DNA of 64,000 bases from Takakia lepidozioides (Eukaryota; Streptophyta; Takakiopsida; Takakiales; Takakiaceae), in the NCBI GenBank assembly GCA_030704615.1, contig CM060731.1, forward strand, positions 72,148,756 through 72,212,755, in the 5' to 3' direction. Of the stretch, positions 51,901-64,000 are shown one piece after another (position 1 is the first letter of the stretch; every line of letters starts with the position of its first letter). The translations under genes were made by a program, and so were the position numbers. The notes beneath the pieces were generated by a model. The model made no database searches. It was not told the DNA's origin and was given only the letters and a program-made list of their open reading frames with translations.

Positions 51901-54160
51901 TCTTCATATACGTCCTGAATTTCTCAACTTCCCCTCCGAGGTTTCACACTCCCATTTCTTTTTTACAACCGATGGGTTCATGTAGCTACATTGACCTCAA
52001 GTCACTGGGGGCCTTCACTTTCTTCAATAAGACTCGACATCTTTGCGGGGTTCTGCTATTGTTTGTCTGGATAAACCCTTATATGGAGCACAACATAACA
52101 TCCTACAGTGTCTCTCCTTTGAGCTAACCCGGAGGTATGTTATCTGTGCAGGTGGGGGCCGTGGTGGTTGGGTTCGATAGGTACATCAACTACTACAAAC
52201 TTCAGTAAGTCTCCAACTTTTGCCTCACCTGGCCTGGTATGGAAAATTCTTAGTGTTCCAAGCAACATTGTCCCATGAAGGGTGTGTTTTGGATGGACCA
52301 AAAATGGGGAACAAAGTATATATGAAGAGGGCCTACTGCTGATGGTTCACTCCAGTAGTGAAACTTGCAGCTGTAGATGAAGTCAGCTTGGCCTGTGATT
52401 CTTCTGTCCAGAAGCAGCCTAAGTAGCACTACAGCTGACTTGGCCTCAAGACTCTCAGATTGAAAAGAGGTCACAATCACCAGAATGCATTTAGAGGGGC
52501 TGTTTTTACAGAATACTGTTTGCTAGTCTTGAACTTCCTATCCAAGCTGTGTGTTCTGCTCCTAATCCAATTCACACTGAAATCCTCCAAATCCATATCA
52601 CAAAGAATATCTGGAATGGGAACAGGTATGCGACATTGTGCGTCCGGGAAAATCCAGGGTGTCTGTTCATTGCCACCAACTGTGATGCTGTCACGCATCT
52701 TACTGATGCTCAAGAGTGGGCAGGCACTCTCTCTCCCTCTCCTTCTACATCTAGACGTCTTATGTGTACATTCTCTTTCTACATCTAGAAGGCTAGAGCT
52801 GGAGTGCTGAAATCAACCACATACTTGCTAATATGCTGTCAATGCCAGGGCATAGATGAAAAATCAAATGAAGAGCACACCCCCAGATACTGTCAAACTA
52901 ATAGAAGGAAACATAGGTTACTTTACACCTAGAACATTTCGTATTTCACCCAAATAGAATGTGTGGCAGTTAACTTGTTTGATCACACCGAGGAGTTGAG
53001 AGGCAGGATGCTTTTTGGGATCAGGAGGAGGCTCAATGGTTGGAGCCATCAAGGGTTCTACAAGTAAGGAGCCGGTGATGGTGGGCAAGCCTTCCACGTT
53101 CATGATGGATTATCTTGCCTCAGAGTAAGGTCCTCCCATCCTTCTGTTGGCTTCATGGTTATTTTTTACCCAACCGTTGTGACCATAGGCATCCTCAGCA
53201 TGGGAAATCTTCCGCTCTTCTCAATCTTGCTTATCCTCAACAAGCGTAGATTTTGGAGGGTACTAGTATATTGAGACTTGGTCTCAGCAGTAGCTTGCAG
53301 AGTTGCTTATCTGGATAATAGAGCTGTGGCCAGGTTGCTTGCAATGTTCCTAAAGGGGTATGAAGGACATTTTGGAGGGCCATCTGCTGTGGGTCTGAAG
53401 CAGCTTTCAGCCTCTGATGGACTCTCTTGACCTTCAAGCTCTCTTCATGTAAAGATTCAAGGTTTTTTCTTGGGCTGCTGTTATGCCAGTATGTATCAGC
53501 CTTTCTCTACCAATGGTCAAAGACACAGGTCTGCTGAGTTGAAGGAGACTAAAGGGTCCATGTTCAAAGTCAACACTCTTTACTGTGGGATATGGTGTGA
53601 CAGGTTCAAGATCAACAGGTCCCAGATCTGTATGGTGGGTGACAGGCTGGATACTGACATTCTCTTTGGCCAGAATGGAGGCTGCAAAACACTTCTTGTT
53701 CTCTCTGGTGCACACCACTCCCTTCATCCCCCCCTACAAAATGGTTGCAAGGTCTCTCTTTTTGATCAAGGGTCAAACTTCACCATTTTGATGAGTCGGT
53801 TTGTGTGCGAGTTGGATTAGGGGAACCAGAAGATGATAGACTCTGGGCATCACCCTGGTAATTTAGAAAGAATCAAAGCTTGTTTTTCATCATAGACAAC
53901 CTGGTCCTACAGAATCCTGCGGTGGATGACTAATTGTGAACTGTGACCACCAATCAGCTGATCCTTATGTACAGAAGAACGTTTGAACATGTTCTCAAAC
54001 ATGTGATTTCAGTGTCTATGAAGTGCTGATAGGTGATTTTCTTCATGCAGGAGTGACATCTTTGGAGACACTGCAAAGCCCTGACAATATCATCCAACCT
54101 GACTTCTACGCTAACCAGCTCTCAGACCTCCTTTCTGCCAAATCACTTATCAGTGTTTGA
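48934..54160 (+). CDS. PGLP1: Phosphoglycolate phosphatase, plastid
   Basis: The enzyme hydrolyses 2-phosphoglycolate to glycolate in the chloroplast, the first step of photorespiration (HAD superfamily). Twelve exons give 386 aa: 48934-49180, 49443-49526, 50323-50390, 50719-50811, 50946-51017, 51417-51488, 51755-51814, 52152-52204, 52626-52723, 53025-53124, 53604-53707 and 54051-54160. Exon 1 encodes a Ser/Thr/Arg-rich, acid-poor leader of about 80 residues, a likely transit peptide. HAD motif I is FIFDCDGVIWKGD (D108, D110), motif II is in [18 protein letters not shown], the motif III Lys is in [12 protein letters not shown], and motif IV is [18 protein letters not shown]. The cap region has [20 protein letters not shown]. 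The intron after exon 9 begins GC (GCACTC). The start was taken as the first ATG in the open frame. Confidence 0.95.
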
Positions 54161-55920
54161 AACGTGCTCAACCTTTTCTGGAAGCATCTTTCTCACAAGG
54201 TCTCGAGGGAGAGGCGTCTGCCACTCATGGAAAGACCTCAGAATGCCTCCTCCTCCCTTTATGTAAGTAGACATTTGCACCACCGGCAGCCAGATTGCTG
54301 CATGTGAGAATCACTCATAATGCAGAAGCCCACATGAGGTATACGCACAACTTTATTTATTTGCAGCGCATTTATGATACATTCGTTTACTTCGCGTGGC
54401 CAACACATTACGCGTGATGGCACTGCGTGGATCATTTTCTCGAAGACACGTGGAATGATGGTCACGTGTCATTTTCTTTTGCATAACTGTACTCTATTCG
54501 GAGGAGTTGACCAAAGACCTCCATCATACATAATAATTACACCTATCTTTTGGGCCGCACCGCTCGACTAGGTGCTGCATTTTGGATTTCTCACAAACGA
54601 TATCCCTTGTTTTCGTCGTATGGCTGCAGAGTCAGCCGAATAGCGGTTTTGATACCAACAAAATCCCAATGGGGACCCTCGACAGACGATCCCCGCTGCC
54701 AGTAGCTAAGGGTAAGGTCCAACGTCCCAATAACAACTGGAGGATGGTCCTATTTTTGGGCATTGCAACCCTGCCATCACTGCCTACCTAATGCACCCAC
54801 TACAGCGCGCGCACGACATGGTTTAGATGTCTAGATATCATCGTCTACCTTGTATTCACTTTCTCTGTGCATGTAGTGTGTAGCTAATGTGTAATCCCTT
54901 CTTTTGATGCGTCATGCGATGCTTGTCAGCGGGTCTCACAATGAATGAAACAAGCGGCGACCTTTACGAACACCTACTAAGGGAGGGAATGATACCGAAA
55001 GAACCATATACAAGACTCGCCTAACGAGTGAAATTTAAAACTCTCAATAAAATAACAAAGGGTGTCTTTACTGATAGATGTTGGATTCGGGAGCTATCTT
55101 GACCCTACCAAAATAGAATGTCGGATCAGGACCTTTATAGAACCTAGCCTTAGCACATCGACGAAAGACCACAGACCATAGACCGTGGGACCAAATTGAT
55201 TCCAAGCACTAAAATAAAATAAGTCTCCAGCAACAAACAAACAGTATCATAATGCAGTGTCCAGGTTTGTGGGTTAGGTAGTGGTACTCCTACCCCACCC
55301 CATGTATGGCTTCTTGCAGGGCTATTTTTCCCTTGTCTTTTTAATTTATCTGATTATCCCCTTTTTTAAATAAGAAAAACACAAAACGTGTGTAAAATGT
55401 AAGCTTCTTACCCACCAAAAAAAGGTCCATTTTGACTGCATATTAGAGTTATCCGCAAATTCCATCAACTCGACCCACTTCAAGGTGAAACTTGCGGGTT
55501 TCTAGGCATTTTTGTCGTATTCAACTCGGGTACAAACTCAAAACACCTACCCCAAATGCACGACCCGGGAGTTTCGTCGTGAGTTTAGGGGTTTGGACGG
55601 ACTCGCGAGAGCACCAATGCAACCCCTGCAAGTCCACCTCTTGTATGTAACAAGTCCTAACAAATTTACGGTGGAAAACAAAACTCACTACGAAACTCAC
55701 TGGGCTGCATTTACGGATAACTATTGAATGCAATTTGTCCCCTTTCTTTAAAAAATAAAATAAAAAATAAATGCAATTTGTGTAATAAGTTATGGTTGTT
55801 TCTCTTTTTTGTTTTGTATTTTTAAAATAAAATTTAAGAAAAAAAGAGTTTTTTGCTTAAGCATTGAAAGACGAGGGGTGGCGGCGTGGCGGGGGAGGCA
55901 GATGCCAGCGAGGCGATACG
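54161..55920. other. Spacer between PGP and bZIP genes
   Basis: No gene or known repeat is recognised. AT-rich low-complexity runs lie around 55740-55850. Confidence 0.5.
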
Positions 55921-55928
55921 GACGGATG

Positions 55929-55945
55929 GCATGCATGCATGCATG
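55929..55945. promoter_or_regulatory. RY-type (CATGCATG) repeat upstream of bZIP gene
   Basis: GCATGCATGCATGCATG contains three overlapping CATGCA (RY) motifs, the binding site of B3-domain factors such as ABI3/LEC2/FUS3 in seed plants. It is about 870 bp before the bZIP start codon. It could be a (GCAT)n microsatellite only. Confidence 0.4.
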
Positions 55946-56086
55946 GGAGGATGCGTGCCATGAGAGGCCTGCTTCTTGTAGGCTTCGTCCACACGCTGCT
56001 TTCGCTCTGACCTTCCTGCAGCCTGCCATCGCGCTGCACCCCACAACCGTCACTCTACTCCCTCTCTCACTGCGCTCACCAACTCT

Positions 56087-56109
56087 CTGCTGCTGCTGCT
56101 GCTGCTGCT
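56087..56109. repeat. (CTG)n microsatellite
   Basis: Seven CTG repeats lie in the upstream or 5' untranslated region of the bZIP gene. Confidence 0.9.
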
Positions 56110-56812
56110 CCTCTATCCATTTGTGGATTCCGGACTAACAAGCTCGGCAGTCTTTCACTGCCGTGATCTGGAAGTTTTCCGTCGCTTCTGCAGTCGGTAG
56201 GTTCGGGGCTTTGCAGAGAGGCGTTGAGAGTCTGTTTAGTGGTCTGGTGGATGTCTTGCAGTTCGAGTTTACGCCGGTGGCTGGATTGTAGGTTGGTGTG
56301 AGTATGCCGCAGGTTGTTGAGGTTTGTCGGGGTTCTTAGCTTTGCTTTTCACCTCTGCATTGTCCCCAGGAGTGTGGCGTGTTCTCATTGGGGTAGCTGT
56401 CGGTGCTTGTTGTGGCCGCTGGCTCTGCTTGCTTTGTGACTGATGGTTTCGTGCGTTTTCCTGCATTGACAAGACCGTCGATTCGGGGAAAGCTGTTGCG
56501 ACGACTCTAAGTGCGACTTCAGGGCAAAAAGTGGGAGGAATGTTGCAATGTGGTGTGTGTAAGCAACGCTGGAACAGATTGAGGAGGCTTTGTGTGGTGT
56601 GCTTGTCCGATACAGGCATCCATTCACCAAGACAGCTCTGGATACGCCGAACTCAGTGTGAGCCGTTCATCTCGGAAGCGATATAGCTTTTGGCTTGGTT
56701 GCGGGGTGCATAGTTTGGGAGCTTCAGCTTTTACATCGGGCTTAGAAAGAACAGAGGCAAGACGGAAGTGGAAGCTTGAAAGGTTAGGAAGTGACAGGTG
56801 CGAAGAACGGGA

Positions 56813-59356
<2,544 letters not shown>

Positions 59357-60780
59357 CAAATGGCAGAAATGGCTTAACTAACAGGTCACACTTTGCACAG
59401 GGCGCAACGATTGATGTCTGGGTTTTATAGTTTAGTGGTTGATTGGCAGTACTTTGTTGCATGCAATATCTAGGATGGGCGGTGTGACTGGGGATGTTCA
59501 ATCCTTCATTTGTGGCACTCCCTACAACATGCACTTGGCAAACATTTCTATGCCATAAAGTACTGTGAGTATTCCATTCACATTGCCAGCCTTGAGCTCC
59601 AGAAGCGTTCGACTTCGATGCAAGGCTTTGCAAGACTTCGATGGAAGGAGTGCCCATGGAAGGAAGTCTTTCAGAAACGTTGTATGGTCCCATGATGGCT
59701 GTCCCCTTTTGATCTTTCTCCTTTGTGTTCTGTTGAGGAAGAGGGGATATATGGGCCACAAACATGTCTAGGCCTTGCAGGGTAGGATGATTGTAGGAAT
59801 TTCCCTTTGGATTTGGTAGCTAAACCCTTGGAGATTTCTGAGCCATGCTCTCCTTCATGTCTGGGAGAGTTTGATACTAATATGATAAGTCTTATCAGAT
59901 TATCTTTAGTTCACCGCATAATTCCAAAATTCGGATAAGAACTATTATGCATGGGCTCTTGTCAAGAGACTGCATTTTATTCTGTAGAGCTCTCTGAGTT
60001 ACTGTTAGGAATCACATGTGGGGACACTCGTTGTCGATGTATAGGTGGCAGGATTTTGCACATTGGCTACTTGCTAAGTCCATAGCCTAGTTTGATGAAC
60101 AGTGATTCACTACTTTTCTGCTGAATGTGTCAATAGTTTGCCCCACTCAAGGAACTTGATAGTGATTTCATGTGGTCTCTGTAATTCCTGGATAAAGCTG
60201 CAAGCAGATCTCACATTGAAGCAACAAACTAAAAACTGAACAACTATGGGGTTTTGAAATTGATGTAATTGGTTGACCACAAAGTGAGAGTTGCGAACAT
60301 TCGAAGCTGTTGGTCACACTCTTTGGTAGGTTAAATGTAGAGCTCTCTCCCAACCAATTCATGTATCCATATTAGTGACCCTAACAAGAGCAGTATGGAC
60401 AGCTTGTTATACCTTAAAAGGATGAGCTATTTTTTGTTGGGCCCACTAATAAAGGGTGCATACCCTTATGGACGAGGGTGTAACTTCTTATCCCCAATCA
60501 TCCATGGATGAACCTTATACTTATGTGCATATTTACTAGATCCATGTCCTAGCGAAAATGTGAAATTTGGGGGGTAACTTATCTTGTTTTGGCTTCTTTC
60601 CCAAGTACACCCGTGAGGTGACATTTGTTTTCCAATTCCTCTGGAAAGTACGTGCACACTACCATTTCATGGTGCCTTGTCCAAATTTTTTGGCATTATG
60701 ATAAATTTTCAGCCCTAGATGTTATCTTTAAGATTGCCCATTTGGCTGCCACGTAGGCAGGTCAACGGTGCTCTAACATT
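59357..60780. other. bZIP 3' UTR and flank
   Basis: No gene is recognised. Confidence 0.5.
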
Positions 60781-60826
60781 GGATTTCCTGGAACCTGGCA
60801 CTTTGCAAAATTCTAGGGAGCAGAGC
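60781..60826 (+). repeat. 46-bp direct repeat, left copy
   Basis: The copy starts GGATTTCCTGGAACCTGGCA and is identical over 46 bp to 61727-61772. The pair flanks the mitochondrial insert. Confidence 0.95.
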
Positions 60827-60844
60827 GTTTATGTTCTTTACTAG

Positions 60845-61343
60845 TTTTTTTTATTCGTATTCCTCCCGGAAAAGACACCGATTAGTAGCATTGAATCCCT
60901 TCTATGGTTCCACATGAAAACCAATGAAGAGATAACCTACATGTCCAGATCCAAATGTAGGTATACTTCATTCATTCGCTATATCTTCTCCAGGTGTTTA
61001 TGGGATCATTACGGCGGGTCGGTCTAGTAATCCCAAATATGCATTACGATCCATAGCTCAAATGGTTTCTTATGAAGTTTCTATCGGTCCTATTATTATT
61101 ACTGTACCAATCCGTGTAGGTTCTCGTAATTTCAGTGAGATTATGAAAGCAGATATGGTTTGGCATTCCCTCGTTTCCTGTATTTATTATGTCTTTTATT
61201 TCCCGTCCAGCAGAAACTAATTGAGCTCCTTTTGATCTACCAAAAGCAGAAGCTGAATCGGTCGCAGGCTATAATGTAGAATATTCTCCAATGGGTTTTG
61301 CTCCTTCTCTTCCAGGGGAATATGCTAATATGATCTTAATGAG
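60845..61343 (+). pseudogene. nad1: NUMT: mitochondrial nad1 fragment
   Basis: Subunit 1 of mitochondrial complex I. The match is clear from 60951 ([20 protein letters not shown]) through [44 protein letters not shown] and EYANMILM. It is weaker back to about 60845 (LFR..P motif region). Many codons read Pro, Ser or Arg where the protein has Leu, Phe or Cys (for example CCA for Leu, CGT for Cys), as in unedited DNA from a heavily editing lineage. Deletions (about 12 bp after AAATATGC and several bases at GAGATTATG) and a TGA in AETN-TGA-APF show it is not functional. It ends exactly at a known intron site. Confidence 0.88.
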
Positions 61344-61726
61344 GTGCGGAGCTTTGCATCTGATACTTGTTGGGCTTCAGTCCTCTGCAGGAGCCAGTGT
61401 CCCCTCAAGGGCCTTGTGCAGTAAATCCCTCCGGGCGACCCGAAGACTAGTAGGTCCCGCGAAGCTTTCGGAGAGGGGTAGCCTTGGTGTGTGAGCACAG
61501 CAACAAACCGTGAACCCATTGGATGACCTATCCAAGATTAGGGGGATATCCTAAGTGAGTACCTCGTAACTCCTCCCCAGACCTATACGTGTACTGAATG
61601 CTCATACGGGAAAGTGCGCTCCTAGGTCTGGAACGAGGGAGGGTTGCCCTGAGAAAAGACTTCTCGTCTCATCCAGGGGGTGCGGACACACTTGCGCGGA
61701 TTACAGGTGACAGCTACAGGGATGGT
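61344..61726 (+). other. 5' part of group II intron (nad1 intron after nt 728), truncated
   Basis: The exon end ATGATCTTAATGAG is followed at once by GTGCGG, the canonical group II 5' splice site. GC-rich, structured sequence follows. This is the place of nad1i728, conserved across land plants and home of matR in seed plants. The fragment stops after about 383 nt at the right 46-bp repeat. No matR, domain V or domain VI is present. Confidence 0.75.
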
Positions 61727-61772
61727 GGATTTCCTGGAACCTGGCACTTTGCAAAATTCTAGGGAGCAGAGC
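61727..61772 (+). repeat. 46-bp direct repeat, right copy
   Basis: Identical to 60781-60826. After both copies the sequence continues with a few more shared bases (TTTATG). Confidence 0.95.
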
Positions 61773-61963
61773 TTTTATGATTTTTTGGTGCTGTAAATTC
61801 CCACATGTGCTCCTCTATGACATCTACAATTCTTCTTCAAGGTTCGTTTCCATCCACTATCATCCATGGAAATTGGAGCGTGGCAAGTAAACAGATGCGA
61901 CCCGATTCGGGTCGCGTAGTCCTTTAAGGGGTTATTATACTGAGTTCATGTGGCAAATCAGAG

Positions 61964-62608
61964 TACAGTAGGTTCGTAGCAGATTAGACACAAATTAAAT
62001 TTATAAAAAAAGTGCCTAAGAAAATCTGTGATTTTTCGAGATTTATGCCTGAAAGTTGGAAAAATAATATGAAAGTGCCTAATTCAGTAAAATTGTCTAA
62101 AAAAATGCTACTCAATATAATTTCTATTGAAAACAAAAAACAAATGTCTCTATAAATGTTCAAAAGTATAGGCCATCTCCCTAGGTCCATACAACCTCCA
62201 AAGGACCTTCCAATGAGTCTCGAACCCCTTGCATATGCTCATCATTGAAGTCTTCATCCTCATTCAAGTCAAGTACATCTGAGTCTTCAATGTGCAAATT
62301 TCCAAGGCAGCAACTCATGCTCTCCACCACCTCAACATCAAGATAAAAATCTAGTACCTCTGCAACTAAGAGTACATTCCACTTCCACTTGAAGAGCTCT
62401 GGCTGTAAACAAAGGCTCTGTAGCCTCACAGTGAAACTGAATAAGGGTGACATAACAAAAAAGCAGGTAACATTTATCTAGGGTTGACTGTAATACATGC
62501 CTACTAATGTTTGGAAAATACCTAGGTAAGGTGCCTAAATAATAAAAACGAAACTGCCTAATAATATTCCAAATTTAATAATTATTAGGCTGCTCTGAAC
62601 CTACGGTA
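61964..62608. mobile_element. Small inverted-repeat element (MITE-like) with TA duplication
   Basis: The left end CAGTAGGTTCGTAGCAGATTA (from 61966) matches the complement of the right end, CCGTAGGTTCAGAGCAGCCTA (to 62606). Similarity continues into ATTAAATTT and GTGCCTAA-like words. The element is bracketed by TA at 61964-61965 and 62607-62608, as expected for a Tc1/mariner-type insertion. GTGCCTAA occurs several times near both ends. It holds one minus-strand ORF (62181-62453) with an acidic C-terminal part that I do not recognise. Confidence 0.65.
62181..62453 (-). other. Unrecognised 90-codon ORF inside the MITE-like element
   Basis: It encodes motifs NVLLVAEVLDFYLDVEVVES and NLHIEDSDVLDLNEDEDFND. 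The acidic end is reminiscent of the tails of plant DNA-transposon proteins, but no domain is visible and the start is arbitrary. It may not be expressed. Confidence 0.25.
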
Positions 62609-62879
62609 GATGAAGGGAGGGCTGAGGGCCCCATGATTTATTTCCATGGCCCCACAACGCAGTCTTGGCATCCAACATCACAAAAGTGAGTAGGAGCTCA
62701 AGTTGATGCCGTGTGGGGACACTATCAAGTGCAATGGTGAGCCATAAGTTAGATATGAAAGCAGTTACAACAGCTCAGGATCTTGTGAGCAATCAGCCCA
62801 CATCAAGACCATCAAATCCCTCTGAAGCTTTATTGCATAACAACAAAAAGAGATGATCTCCCAGGCTCCTGGCCAGGCA

Positions 62880-62915
62880 AGTTTTTTTTTTTTTTTTTGT
62901 GTGTGTTTTTTTTTA
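62880..62915. repeat. Poly-T tract
   Basis: Runs of 19 T and 9 T are separated by GTGTGTG. Confidence 0.9.
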
Positions 62916-63117
62916 AGGGCAACACCTGGGAGCGACAGCTCACAACTTATCAGGCCCATTTTCTTGTTTCCCCGTAGAAAAACATTTGTAAGGATAAAAT
63001 AAAAAATGGATACATATTTTTTTCTCCTCTTTCTATAGAATGGAACATTTCTTGAATTTCTTTTTTGGAAAAGTGACAAAGGCCATGAACGATAGACTCT
63101 TGATAAGCAAGGAATAA

Positions 63118-63395
63118 GCTAAGTCCAAGTGTAATGTCCATCAACTAAGTCCAAGTGCAATCCCCCACGTCTCGTATGTTGAGGCCCAAGTGCTACCTCT
63201 AGGGTAGCGTGTGAAATCTAAGACCAAGTGCAATTTCATATATATCCAAGTGCATCTCCCATATCAAGGCCCTAATGTCCACTGTCATCTAAGCCCAAGT
63301 GCAATCTCCAATGTATCGAAGTGCGTCTCTTATACATGTAGAGGCCCAAGTGCGAGTCTAATGTCATTAAAGTCCAAGTGCAATCCCCTATGCTC
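63118..63395. repeat. Interspersed GTCCAAGTGCAATC repeats
   Basis: Nine copies of (A/G)(C/T)CCAAGTGCAAT or close variants occur near 63122, 63150, 63187, 63223, 63246, 63293, 63319, 63346 and 63373. Spacing is 22-48 bp. Several are preceded by CTAAG or GAGGC. Confidence 0.75.
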
Positions 63396-63497
63396 CAAAG
63401 ACCCTACAATTTGGGAGATGTCCGCGTCATTGTTCCACCAAAGCCCACTTTGCTATTTTTGCAATCTCCCCTCTGGAGGCTTCATATATTGATATAT

Positions 63498-63655
63498 CCA
63501 CTTTGCTATTTTTTCTGAATTTCCAGCCACCAAAAGTACTTGAAATTCCAAATCTGACATGTGAAGGGCCAATCCCTGCTCCAAAAAAGCTCACTTTGCT
63601 ATTTTTCCCGAATTTCCAACAACCCAAAGCACTTGAAATTCCACATCTTCCGCAG
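63498..63655. repeat. Tandem duplication, ~90 bp x 2
   Basis: TCCACTTTGCTATTTTT..GAATTTCCA..CC.AAAG.ACTTGAAATTCCA.ATCT occurs from 63498 and again from 63588. Confidence 0.8.
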
Positions 63656-63962
63656 GTCCAAAAATCATGAGACCAAGCCGGTGCACCCTCCTTATCGAGG
63701 GCTTTCCAACGGCACCGAACACCCAGCCTCGCGGTTTGGGAGATCTCAACGACGCTACAAACAAAACAAAACAAACGGCTCGATTCATATATTGATAAAC
63801 CTTGCAGGAAAGCCGCAAAGTCCTACAAGGAGTCTGGAGACACTGCTCCGAGAATATTTAGTTATTTATATTTTTTTATTTAGTTCTGAAATTGAAGATA
63901 TCTAAGAAGACCAAAAATTAACCATCTGGCGTCCAGGCATCCAACGGCTAGAAAAGACAGGA

Positions 63963-63989
63963 GGAAAACCCTAAAACGAAAACCCTAAA
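63963..63989 (+). promoter_or_regulatory. Two telo-box-like motifs at window end
   Basis: AAAACCCTAAAACGAAAACCCTAAAG contains two AAACCCTAA motifs. They may belong to the promoter of a gene to the right of the window. Confidence 0.4.
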
Positions 63990-64000
63990 GTAGGAGGGCG

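Noticed and set aside
61291-61494. ORF starting [16 protein letters not shown] as a gene
   Set aside because: It is the end of the nad1 pseudogene running into the group II intron.

Overview
This is nuclear DNA of a land plant, most likely a fern or lycophyte. Five intron-rich genes have clear plant orthologues and splice cleanly in frame: a SOF1/DCAF13 WD40 protein, a CorA-like Mg2+ transporter, a uridine kinase-like/UPRT protein, plastid phosphoglycolate phosphatase and a group I bZIP factor. A nuclear copy of mitochondrial nad1 near 61 kb carries many Pro, Ser and Arg codons where the mature protein has Leu, Phe or Cys. That is the mark of a mitochondrial genome with very heavy C-to-U editing, as in ferns and lycophytes, and it also ends with the start of the group II intron after nad1 position 728.

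Layout. 0-3 kb: a decayed Gln/Thr-repeat gene of unknown function. 3-5 kb: one end of a CACTA (En/Spm) transposon with a DUF4218 fragment, followed by tRNA-derived SINE-like pieces. 6-12 kb: a broken hAT transposase gene lying between arrays of a ~50-53 bp hairpin repeat. 12-19 kb: an unrecognised ORF, a 120-bp satellite in both orientations, a broken protein-kinase-like gene, and a second hairpin array with different but matching stem sequence. 19.3-20.3 kb: 3' end of a LINE. 20.5-28.6 kb: SOF1. 29-37.7 kb: repeat-rich spacer with a SINE, a decayed and an intact-looking 5S rRNA gene, and a second LINE. 38-40.8 kb: an unrecognised minus-strand coding remnant and the CorA gene. 42.7-54.2 kb: the divergent pair UKL (minus) and phosphoglycolate phosphatase (plus), sharing a ~0.7 kb promoter with two G-boxes. 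56-59.4 kb: bZIP gene. 60.8-64 kb: nad1 NUMT between identical 46-bp direct repeats, a small inverted-repeat element with TA target duplication, and short tandem repeats.

The host genes are unlinked housekeeping functions: ribosome biogenesis, Mg2+ transport, pyrimidine salvage, photorespiration and transcription. They form no operon or cluster. The left 20 kb is nested transposons, most with nonsense changes of the C-to-T/G-to-A type expected after cytosine methylation. The most unusual material is the hairpin arrays, whose two arms have changed together between arrays, and their association with both a hAT gene and a kinase-like gene. All exon boundaries were set by hand from splice signals, frame and remembered family sequences, with no alignment run.
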